This document shows, in pieces, positions 10,625 through 17,384 of a stretch of DNA of 64,000 nt. The stretch's first letter is position 1. The number at the start of each line of letters is the position of its first letter. The DNA comes from Actinoplanes lobatus (GTDB taxonomy: Bacteria > Actinomycetota > Actinomycetes > Mycobacteriales > Micromonosporaceae). The DNA lies in contig NZ_JACHNC010000001.1 in the NCBI RefSeq assembly GCF_014205215.1, positions 6,630,501 through 6,694,500 of the forward strand, given 5' to 3'. A program made the translations under genes and the position numbers. The notes under the pieces are model-generated. The model worked only from the letters and a program-made list of their open reading frames with translations. It did not search any database and was not told the DNA's origin.

Positions 10625-11206
10625 GTGTTGTATTGGCAGCTCAGCGACGGCCACCGCCACTACGACCTGACCGCGACAGCGGACCGGGAGACGCTCACGG
10701 TGGAGGTCACGGGCGCGGACTCCGACGGACGGATCATCGCGCACCTGAACGGGACCGTCCCACGCGCGGATCTGAGCGTGCTGGCCCGGCTGCTGTTCGC
10801 CGCCGCCGATCCCGGGCCTCAGCCGCAGAGCATGCGGACGCCGTCGGTCCAGCGGGGGCGCAGCTGGTCAGCGGAGGAGACCGCGCTGGTCACCCGTCTG
10901 CACCGTGACGGTTGCGACGTCGATGGCATCGCGGCATCGCTCGGGCGCACGGCGAACAGCATCCGGTACAAGCTCCATGCCCTGGGCCTCGGCCCGCGTC
11001 CCGGTCCGAAGCAGCCGCCCGCCTACACGATGGACGACCTGCGGCAGAACCATCCGAACTCCCACCGGCTCTGGACGCCGGAGGAGGAGCAGCGGCTCGC
11101 CCGCCGGGCCGCAGAGGGAGCGACCGTGCCGGAGCTGATGGCCGAGTTCGGCCGCAACGAGAACGGCATCACCGCGCGCCTGGCCCGCCTCGAACAGCGA
11201 CCTTGA
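10625..11206 (+). CDS. Twin SANT/homeodomain-like DNA-binding protein
   Basis: 193 residues from the GTG at 10625, chosen for the GGAGGA sequence ~8 nt upstream; a longer in-frame start would run into the divergent gene. The N-terminal ~85 residues are beta-rich (YWQLSDGHRHYDLTATAD). Two homologous helical modules follow: one around RSWSAEETALVTRLHRDG ending NSIRYKLHALGL, the other around RLWTPEEEQRLARRAAEG ending NGITARLARLE. Both follow the W-(S/T)-x-E-E pattern of Myb/SANT-like or Gcr-type HTH units. It probably binds DNA. The target is unknown, but the divergent partner at 10520 is a candidate. Confidence 0.65.
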   Translation: MLYWQLSDGHRHYDLTATADRETLTVEVTGADSDGRIIAHLNGTVPRADLSVLARLLFAAADPGPQPQSMRTPSVQRGRSWSAEETALVTRLHRDGCDVDGIAASLGRTANSIRYKLHALGLGPRPGPKQPPAYTMDDLRQNHPNSHRLWTPEEEQRLARRAAEGATVPELMAEFGRNENGITARLARLEQRP

Positions 11207-11232
11207 TAGCTGTCTGATCTTGTGGGCAGACC

Positions 11233-11766
11233 TCAGTGGCCCTCGCCCAGCAGGGTGTCGGGATCGAACAGGTCGGCCTCCATCCGGGTGATCAGGTCGG
11301 CGTCGATCAACTCGGCGACCGGTCCTGACTCGGTGGAGATCAGCAGGTCGCGCATGTTCTCCAGGCTGATCAGCGTGATCAGTGGCATTCCCGGCACGGG
11401 TGCCAGGTCCGGCCCGTACAGCGCCGCGTGCTGGGCGGAGACCCTGATGACGCCGGTGAACGGGGGATACACCTGCCACCGGTAGCCCGACGCGAGGACG
11501 ATCGTGACCGCCGACTCGGGTCGCAGGACCTGGATGCTGATGCCGTCACGTTCGCCGAGCAGCCGCTGCAAGTCCTCGTGCAGGGCATCGACCGGCGATG
11601 CGGCGGCGGCCACGCTCTCCGTGACGGCCAGTACGGCATTCTCCGTACACGCGGGGCAGGCCAGAGCCAGGGCCAATGCGTCGACGCCCGCCGCGGTGTT
11701 CCGGTCCGTGCCGCAGCTGGCACAATGCTCCCGCCGCGGAGCCCGTGGGGGGTGGGAATCCGACAT
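11233..11766 (-). CDS. Hypothetical protein with N-terminal CxxC...CxxC zinc-ribbon-like motif
   Basis: 177 residues. CASCG near residue 16 and CPACT near residue 37 form a likely four-Cys zinc site. The rest contains an aromatic beta segment (SGYRWQVYPPFTG) and an acidic C-terminus. I do not recognise the family. It converges on the twin-HTH gene (stop 11206). Its upstream ~250 bp, to 12014, hold no gene I can support. Confidence 0.6.
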   Translation of the reverse strand: MSDSHPPRAPRREHCASCGTDRNTAAGVDALALALACPACTENAVLAVTESVAAAASPVDALHEDLQRLLGERDGISIQVLRPESAVTIVLASGYRWQVYPPFTGVIRVSAQHAALYGPDLAPVPGMPLITLISLENMRDLLISTESGPVAELIDADLITRMEADLFDPDTLLGEGH

Positions 11767-12014
11767 CAGCGCCTCCTCTACCTGGTGTCAGCAACGATCG
11801 GTGCGGTCAATCGCCAGCCCGGAACTCCCCGGATGACGACCGAGCACGCTGACCTCACCAACGGCCGACAGCCGGCGAACTTGAACCATCCGCGGGAAGA
11901 GAAGACCGCCCGAAGCCCGCGCGGCCGGACCCGGGTGTGCGGGATCACCCGCGCACCGGTCCGGCACGACCGCGTGATCGGTTATCGGGTTGTCCGCCGT
12001 CGTCCGCGAAGCCG

Positions 12015-12656
12015 ATGATGGCGACCATGCCACCGCAGTGGAAGGACCGTCGCCGGGAACGCGACCGCCGGGTGCTCGCCGGGTATGTGAGCGGACCGGC
12101 CGCCCCCGTCGAGGCGACGGCCCGCGCGCTGGCGAAGGCCGGCACCGCCACCGCGTTGATCCTCGTCGAGGGCATCAGCGACCAGATCGCGGTGGAGACG
12201 GCCGCCCACCGCCGCGGCCGCGACCTCGACGCCGAGCACGTCACGGTCGTCCCGATCGGCGGCGCCCACGCGCTCGGGCGGGTCCTCGGCGAGCTGAACA
12301 CCCGGGTGCTGGCCGGCCTCTGCGACCTGCGTGAGGCCGGCATCTTCCGGCGCGGGCTCGGCCCCGCCCGTACGCATGTCTGCGTCGACGACCTGGAGGA
12401 CGAGCTGATCCGGGCCGTCGGCGCCGACGTCTTCGCGGCGCTCATCGACGCGCAGGGTGACCTCGGCTCGTTCCGTGCGCTGCAAAGCCAGCCGGCCTGG
12501 CGCGACCGGTCCGTGGACGACCAGATGCGGCGGTTCCTGACCAGCGGCTCCCGCCGGAAATCCCGCTACGCCCGGCTGCTCGTCGAGGCAGCCGTCGACC
12601 GGGACGTCCTGCCGAGGCCCCTCGACGACCTGCTGTCCAAGGTTGCTCCGTGCTGA
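12015..12656 (+). CDS. TOPRIM-domain protein (OLD-like nucleotidyl/nuclease fold)
   Basis: 213 residues; starts at 12015, 12018 or 12027 are all possible (clustered ATGs, weak RBS). ALILVEGISDQIAVETAA is the TOPRIM motif-1 glutamate strand/turn, VVPIGGAH follows as the next strand, and CVDDLEDELIRA supplies the acidic motif 2. This is the C-terminal TOPRIM of OLD-family ATP-dependent nucleases, but no ATPase half is present, so this is a free-standing TOPRIM protein. Such proteins act on DNA or RNA ends or phosphoester bonds. Its partner and role are unknown. It converges on the gene ending at 12660. Confidence 0.7.
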   Translation: MMATMPPQWKDRRRERDRRVLAGYVSGPAAPVEATARALAKAGTATALILVEGISDQIAVETAAHRRGRDLDAEHVTVVPIGGAHALGRVLGELNTRVLAGLCDLREAGIFRRGLGPARTHVCVDDLEDELIRAVGADVFAALIDAQGDLGSFRALQSQPAWRDRSVDDQMRRFLTSGSRRKSRYARLLVEAAVDRDVLPRPLDDLLSKVAPC

Positions 12657-12659
12657 ATA

Positions 12660-13121
12660 TCAGCGATGCCGGCCTTCACGGAGCATCTCGACGGTCTTGG
12701 CGACCCGCTCGACCCGGGTGGGCTCACGCTTGGCCTCGGTGATCCAGCGGACGAACTCCTTGCGATGCGAGTACGCCAGTTTCTCGTACGCCGTCTTCGC
12801 GTCATCGTCGGCGGCGAGGGCGGCCGCGAGTTCCGGCGGCACCTCGACCGTACGTTCCCCGGTCTCCGCGGCGATCGACACCTGGTAGGCCACGCCGATC
12901 TCCACCCCGGCCTGCTCTCGCGCCGCCTTGGCCAGCCCGATCAGGTTCTCGCCACCCATCCGGGCCAGTCGCAGCGGCAACGTCACGTCGCGCACGGTCA
13001 CCCGCACCGGGAACGCCTTGCGCCCCTCCCCGACAGCGGCGGCCTGCTCGTCGGAGAGGACGAAGGCGCCGCCCGGGCCGCGTGCCTCCAGCGTCAGGTT
13101 CAGGTTCAGGGTTTCGGCCAC
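12660..13121 (-). CDS. YdeI/OmdA-type protein with DUF1905 domain
   Basis: 153 residues. The N-terminal ~85 residues match the DUF1905 pattern, a small beta-barrel with GEGRKAFPVRVTV and RMGGENLIGLAKAAREQAG. The C-terminal ~60 residues (SHRKEFVRWITEAKREPTR) match the bacteriocin-protection YdeI/OmpD-associated domain. The reaction is unknown, although the E. coli YdeI relative affects peptide and antibiotic tolerance. It is a monocistronic-looking gene between convergent and same-strand neighbours. Confidence 0.75.
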   Translation of the reverse strand: MAETLNLNLTLEARGPGGAFVLSDEQAAAVGEGRKAFPVRVTVRDVTLPLRLARMGGENLIGLAKAAREQAGVEIGVAYQVSIAAETGERTVEVPPELAAALAADDDAKTAYEKLAYSHRKEFVRWITEAKREPTRVERVAKTVEMLREGRHR

Positions 13122-13130
13122 CCTGACACC

Positions 13131-13271
13131 CTAGCGGCGGGTCAGCACGATGGCGCCAATGATCGCCGCCACGATCGTCACCAGGACGAACATTACGGCC
13201 GCGGCGAGGGACAGGACCACGAGCACGCTCAGTATCAACATCATGGAGGTCAGCACGGCCGTACCGTACAT
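13131..13271 (-). CDS. Small single-span membrane protein
   Basis: 46 codons translated by hand, ATG at 13271 to TAG at 13131. It begins MYGTAVLTSMM, then has a ~30-residue hydrophobic stretch and ends IVLTRR, giving one membrane helix with a basic tail. It lies 9 bp upstream of, and on the same strand as, the DUF1905 gene. No clear RBS decides between the two Met starts. It could be a genuine small protein or a chance hydrophobic ORF in GC-rich DNA. Confidence 0.4.
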   Translation of the reverse strand: MYGTAVLTSMMLILSVLVVLSLAAAVMFVLVTIVAAIIGAIVLTRR

Positions 13272-13310
13272 CGTACAAAATGGACGCTGTTTGCTCGGCC
13301 TCGCCGAAAA

Positions 13311-13682
13311 TCAGGTAGGGATCGATGTCGACCGGGGGCGGCCGGGCACCCGGTGCCCGGCGGTGTGCAGCGCCTCGGTGACCAGGCGGCCGACGTGTGG
13401 GCCGGCGAGCGCGTACACCTGGCGGCGGCCGTCGCGGCGTACCGTGACCAGGCCGGCCAGCCGCAGTTTGCCGAGATGTTGGGAGACCGCCGGGCGGGCC
13501 GCGCCGACGGCGGCGGTCAGTGCGGTGACGTCCTGCTCGCCGTGGGCGAGGCAGGCCGCCAGCCGCAGGCGAGTGGGGTCGGCGAGCATCCCGAGCAGCA
13601 CCGTTGCTGCCTCCACCACGGCGTTGCCCGGAACGCGTTTCTGCAGGTCATTGGCATCTGCAACATTGTCGCGTGCGCGCAT
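13311..13682 (-). CDS. ArsR-family transcription regulator
   Basis: 123 residues from the ATG at 13682 (a GTG at 13688 is also possible). LLGMLADPTRLRLAACLAHG and VSQHLGKLRLAGLV form the winged helix-turn-helix typical of ArsR/SmtB repressors. No Cys pair (ELCVC) is present in the recognition helix; the C-terminal part has His residues (GPHVGRL, ALHTAGH) that could form an alpha-5-type zinc site. It is divergent from the CDF transporter gene, so it probably represses that gene until metal binds. Confidence 0.85.
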   Translation of the reverse strand: MRARDNVADANDLQKRVPGNAVVEAATVLLGMLADPTRLRLAACLAHGEQDVTALTAAVGAARPAVSQHLGKLRLAGLVTVRRDGRRQVYALAGPHVGRLVTEALHTAGHRVPGRPRSTSIPT

Positions 13683-13726
13683 GAGCACATATTATGGGCT
13701 GTCTCGACCACGAGGGAAGGCCTGCG
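13683..13726 (+). promoter_or_regulatory. Divergent arsR/CDF control region
   Basis: This is the 44 bp between the arsR start and the CDF transporter start. A TATTAT hexamer at 13690-13695 is a plausible -10 element, and the AT-rich stretch from 13681 to 13696 is the most AT-rich point nearby, suitable for an SmtB/CzrA-like operator. I cannot define exact half-sites. Confidence 0.4.
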
Positions 13727-14779
13727 ATGTCCGCCCACGAGCACCACCATCACGGCACCGGCCATCATCACCGTCACGGATGGCGGCACCGGCTCAAGCA
13801 CGTGGTCACCCCGCACTCGCACGACAGCGCCGACAAGGTCGACTCCGCCTTGGAGGCGTCCCGCGAGGGCATGCGCGCTCTGTGGATCTCCCTGGTCGGC
13901 CTCGGCGTGACCGCGCTGCTGCAAGCGGTCGTCGTCGTCCTCTCCGGCTCCGTGGCGCTGCTCGGTGACACCCTGCACAACGTCGCCGACGCGCTCACCG
14001 CCGTCCCGTTGGGTATCGCGTTCTGGCTCGGCCGACGGGCCGCCACCCGGGCCTACACGTACGGGTTCGGCCGCGCCGAAGACCTGGCCGGCATCGTGAT
14101 CGTCCTGGTCATCACCGCCTCCGCGGCGGCGTCCGCCTGGTTCGCCGTCGACCGGCTGCTCGACCCGCGAACCATGACCCACCTGCCGTGGGTGTTCGCC
14201 GCCGGGCTGATCGGGTTCGCCGGCAACGAGATCGTCGCCCGCTACCGCATCGCCGTCGGGCGCCGGATCGGCTCGGCCGCGCTCGTCGCCGACGGGTTGC
14301 ACGCCCGTACGGACGGCTTCACCTCGCTCGCCGTCGTCCTGGCCGCCGGTGGGGCCTGGCTCGGCTGGGGCTGGGCCGACCCGGTCGTCGGCCTGGCCAT
14401 CACCGCCGCCATCGCCTTCGTGCTCAAGGACGCCGCCCGCGAGGTCTACCGGCGGCTGATGGATCGCGTCGATCCCGAACTCGTCGACCACGCCGAACGG
14501 GCGCTGCGCGCGGTTCCCGGCATCCGCGACGTCTCCGGGCTGCGGCTGCGCTGGATCGGCCATCGTCTGCACGCCGAGGCCGCCATCGTCGTCTCCGCCG
14601 AGCTCAGCCTGCTCGCCGCCCACGAGATCGCCGCTGACGCCGAGCACCAGCTCACCCACGACGTGCCCCGCCTCACGGCCGCCACCGTGCACGTCGACCC
14701 GGACAGCCACCCGGGCGACCAGCACCACCACGAGTTGTCACACGTTCGGCGGGACCGTCTCGCCGCATTGTCTGGTTAG
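13727..14779 (+). CDS. Cation diffusion facilitator (CDF) metal efflux protein
   Basis: 350 residues from the ATG at 13727, which gives a His-rich N-terminus beginning MSAHEHHHHGTGHHHRHG. Six membrane helices are expected; DTLHNVADA (helix 2) and DGLHARTDGFTS (helix 5) carry the Asp/His quartet of the transport site. The C-terminal ~85 residues (VPGIRDVSGLRLRWIGHRLHAEAAI) are the cytoplasmic metal-sensing domain. A His-rich tail (DQHHHELSH) follows. The likely role is Zn2+ or related divalent-metal export, controlled by the divergent ArsR protein. Confidence 0.92.
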   Translation: MSAHEHHHHGTGHHHRHGWRHRLKHVVTPHSHDSADKVDSALEASREGMRALWISLVGLGVTALLQAVVVVLSGSVALLGDTLHNVADALTAVPLGIAFWLGRRAATRAYTYGFGRAEDLAGIVIVLVITASAAASAWFAVDRLLDPRTMTHLPWVFAAGLIGFAGNEIVARYRIAVGRRIGSAALVADGLHARTDGFTSLAVVLAAGGAWLGWGWADPVVGLAITAAIAFVLKDAAREVYRRLMDRVDPELVDHAERALRAVPGIRDVSGLRLRWIGHRLHAEAAIVVSAELSLLAAHEIAADAEHQLTHDVPRLTAATVHVDPDSHPGDQHHHELSHVRRDRLAALSG

Positions 14780-14789
14780 GCTGGACGAC

Positions 14790-15176
14790 ATGACCGCGCG
14801 CCCGCACGGGTTCGCCCGGGCCGGCCGGGAAGGGCCGGCCGGGCTCGTCGCCGTGGTCATGATCGTGCTGCTGCTCGCGGCCGCCGCGCTGTTCTCCGCG
14901 GCCAGCGCCCACCATGCCGCCGGTGGCCACGTGCACATCGAGGCCGCGACCGGCGCGGTGGTCGCGGTCCATCACCACGAGACCGTGCACGAGCACCAGC
15001 ACGGCAACACCTGGACACCGCACCTCACCCAGCGCATTCGGGTGACCGCCGACGCCGTACTCCTAGCGGTGATCCCAGCGGTGCCGGCGCTGATCGATCA
15101 GGGCGCAGCCGCTACCGGGACGGCCGCCGCGGCCCCGGACTCACCGCTGAGCCTCCTGGGTGTTCTGCGCATATAG
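14790..15176 (+). CDS. His-rich small membrane protein, metal-module partner
   Basis: 128 residues, starting 11 nt after the CDF stop. There is a membrane helix at ~18-42, then an exposed His cluster (VHHHETVHEHQHG) and a second hydrophobic helix at ~85-105. The His-rich segment and the tight linkage suggest it binds or delivers the metal exported by the CDF protein. I do not recognise a named family. Confidence 0.6.
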   Translation: MTARPHGFARAGREGPAGLVAVVMIVLLLAAAALFSAASAHHAAGGHVHIEAATGAVVAVHHHETVHEHQHGNTWTPHLTQRIRVTADAVLLAVIPAVPALIDQGAAATGTAAAAPDSPLSLLGVLRI

Positions 15177-15272
15177 GAACGCATCCTCCCGAGCATGACC
15201 TCGCGCCCGCGGCCTGACGCCGCCGTGGCGCCTGCCCGCGTTCCCGCAGATCAGAAAGACGATCGGACTCCG

Positions 15273-16472
15273 ATGGTCAACTTCCAGACCCGCAAACCCT
15301 GGGCATTGCTCGCACTCGCGGCCGTAGCCGTGACGGGCGCAGGACTGTTCGCACTTCGCGCCACCACGCCACCGCCCACCACCGCTGCCGGCCCGGCCTG
15401 CTCGACCGAGAAGTCACCGGTAACCGTGCTGCCGGTGTCGCACTGGGAGAAGCGGTACCTCGAGACATGGCAGTTCGAGCGCACCGAAGCCCTGCCGGCC
15501 AGCCGCACACCCGACAGCTGGAGCCACTACGACCTGTCCTATTCCGTCGACGCCAACACGGCGATGTTCCGTGCCACCGGCAACATCCGGTATCTGGACC
15601 GTGCGCTGGAGTACATCACCGGCGTGGTCTCCACCGCCCGGCCGTCGAAGCGGCTTCCGACCAGCCAGTACCGCGACGCCTACCTCGGCTGGGTGTCCAA
15701 CCGGGAGGACCTGCGGCCGACCGGCGTCGAGGTGCCGCTCTACGAGAGCTATTTCTGGCGGCACGCCACCACCACTCTGCGGATCATGCGGCAGACCGCG
15801 GCCGTTCACGACGAGCCGGAATACCGGGAACAGTACGAGAGGCTGCTCGCCTTCGCCGAGAAGAACGTCTTTGACAAATGGCACACCAGAGGAGCAAACG
15901 ACAACATCTACCGCAATCGTACGCACATGGCGTCGCACTGGGCGGCCATCGCCCTCAACCTGGCCGCGATCACCGATGATCCGGCCCGCCGCGCCCGCTA
16001 TCGCCAGGTCGTGGACGACATCGACCGGAAGCTGCCCAACCATCCGACCGGGCTGCGCGGCCAGATGCGACCGCACCCGGCGGACCCGTCGGCGTACTTC
16101 TGGAACGACGAGTGGGGCGCCACCCAACGGCCGGGTCAGGATGTGAGCCACGCCAACGGCGTCCTGTCGTACGTCGTCGAAGCCGCCGACCAGGCCGACT
16201 TCTGGACCGACGCCGACATGATCGCCTTCGGCGCCCTCCTGACGAAGGTCATCTGGCCCGGCGGCAGCCGCTATGCCGCGTTCGTCGACGGCAGCGGCAG
16301 CGACAACGGCTGGTTCTCCGACGGCCTCGTCAAGCTCGGCCGCTACGACCCTGCCGTGCAACAGCGCCTGGAACGGCACGAGGTCGTCAACGGACAGTTC
16401 GCGGCCAACATGGCCCTCAACGCCACGATCCTTCAACGCCCCCGTACCCCGGAGCCGGCCTGCCCGGCCTGA
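15273..16472 (+). CDS. Exported alpha/alpha-toroid-like protein of unknown function
   Basis: 399 residues from the ATG at 15273, preferred because it places the basic residues and the hydrophobic helix (~10-30) as an N-terminal signal or anchor; a longer in-frame start adds 26 polar residues. The mature part is helical and rich in aromatic/His motifs (YESYFWRHATTTL, NRTHMASHWAAIALNLA, DVSHANGVLSYVVEAA), reminiscent of (alpha/alpha) barrel lyases or glycosidases. No family could be assigned with confidence. Location outside the membrane suggests action on extracellular polymer. It is followed by a strong shared terminator. Confidence 0.6.
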   Translation: MVNFQTRKPWALLALAAVAVTGAGLFALRATTPPPTTAAGPACSTEKSPVTVLPVSHWEKRYLETWQFERTEALPASRTPDSWSHYDLSYSVDANTAMFRATGNIRYLDRALEYITGVVSTARPSKRLPTSQYRDAYLGWVSNREDLRPTGVEVPLYESYFWRHATTTLRIMRQTAAVHDEPEYREQYERLLAFAEKNVFDKWHTRGANDNIYRNRTHMASHWAAIALNLAAITDDPARRARYRQVVDDIDRKLPNHPTGLRGQMRPHPADPSAYFWNDEWGATQRPGQDVSHANGVLSYVVEAADQADFWTDADMIAFGALLTKVIWPGGSRYAAFVDGSGSDNGWFSDGLVKLGRYDPAVQQRLERHEVVNGQFAANMALNATILQRPRTPEPACPA

Positions 16473-16519
16473 ACGCCTCGAATCCGAGGGTTTCGATGCC
16501 GGACCACAGCCCTGACAGG

Positions 16520-16557
16520 CCTGCGGCCGGCCGGTCGGGGACCCGGCCGGCCGCAGG
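16520..16557. terminator. 15-bp perfect hairpin between convergent genes
   Basis: The arm CCTGCGGCCGGCCGG at 16520-16534 is exactly complementary to 16543-16557, with an 8-nt loop. It lies between the exported toroid-like protein (stop 16472) and the GH12 gene (stop 16563), so it can terminate both. Confidence 0.85.
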
Positions 16558-16562
16558 AGGGA

Positions 16563-17264
16563 TCATCCGGTGACGGAGAAGGAGTTGGTGATGAAGTCCT
16601 TGCCGCCGGCCGACGAGGTGATCTCGTATCCGAACTGCACGTTGCCGACCGTGACGTCACCCCACCAGCCCGCGGACCGCAGCCACTGGGCGATCGCCCG
16701 GATGTCGACGGTGCCGGAGCTGGTGTTGCTGGTGCGGACGAAGGAGAAGACCGCGTTGGATCCGTTGGAGCCGCGGTAGATCCTCCAGGTGTGCCCACCG
16801 ACGGTGGCCGTCGTCTGCAGGGTGCCGAGCGGGCCGACGGCGCCGTACGCGTTCATCCACAGCATGATCTCGTAGGCGTTGTCCGACGACCAGATGTCAT
16901 AGGCCGACGTGAACGCGGCGCCGCTGGTCGGCACGGTGACGTTGAAGCTGCTGGTGGTGGTGCCGAGTGCGCTCACCTTCTTGCCGAGGTACTTCGTGGC
17001 GTTCGGGTAGGCCTTGATGCCGCCGGTGGCGGGGTGGGCCGCCCAGACTCCCCAGTTGCTGTAGGAGTTCGCCCAGATCACCTGGGTGCCGGCGCCCGAA
17101 CCCCAGATGTTGTTGTAGAGCGTGTAGCCGCCGTTCGACCAGGTCGCCCACTGGGCCGAGGAGTTCCAGGTGGCGGCCTGTGCGGGAGTGGCGAGCTGCA
17201 CCGACACGGCGGTGACCAGCAGGGTCACGACACTCGCCACGGCGATGCGGAGGGAGCGGATCAT
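16563..17264 (-). CDS. Secreted GH12 endo-beta-glucanase
   Basis: 233 residues with a Sec signal peptide (basic MIRSLR, hydrophobic core, cleavage after TPAQA, ~residue 30). The mature protein is a single GH12 beta-jelly roll: YEIMLWMN carries the nucleophile E132 and VQFGYEIT the acid/base E214. There is no carbohydrate-binding module, linker or CBM2, unlike many actinomycete GH12 cellulases, so it is a minimal catalytic enzyme. It likely cleaves beta-1,4-glucan or xyloglucan outside the cell. A GGAGGC RBS precedes the start, and a good promoter lies upstream. Confidence 0.93.
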   Translation of the reverse strand: MIRSLRIAVASVVTLLVTAVSVQLATPAQAATWNSSAQWATWSNGGYTLYNNIWGSGAGTQVIWANSYSNWGVWAAHPATGGIKAYPNATKYLGKKVSALGTTTSSFNVTVPTSGAAFTSAYDIWSSDNAYEIMLWMNAYGAVGPLGTLQTTATVGGHTWRIYRGSNGSNAVFSFVRTSNTSSGTVDIRAIAQWLRSAGWWGDVTVGNVQFGYEITSSAGGKDFITNSFSVTG

Positions 17265-17309
17265 GGTGCCTCCTTCGATGGGGGAGGGGACGAGGGCACT
17301 CGTCGCCGA

Positions 17310-17338
17310 ACATTAGGAGGGACTCCAAACTAAGTCAA
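17310..17338 (-). promoter_or_regulatory. Promoter and operator-like repeat of the GH12 gene
   Basis: Read on the minus strand, TTGACT (17338-17333) and TAATGT (17315-17310) are separated by 17 bp, a near-ideal -35/-10 pair ~45 bp upstream of the GH12 start. An imperfect dyad (TT.GGAG...CTCC.AA on plus, 17313-17329) occupies the spacer, where a repressor would block polymerase. It does not look like the CebR box typical of cellulase genes. Confidence 0.65.
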
Positions 17339-17384
17339 TCGAGGTGCAACGATTGATAGTCCGGTGAAACGCTGAAGCCCCCGC

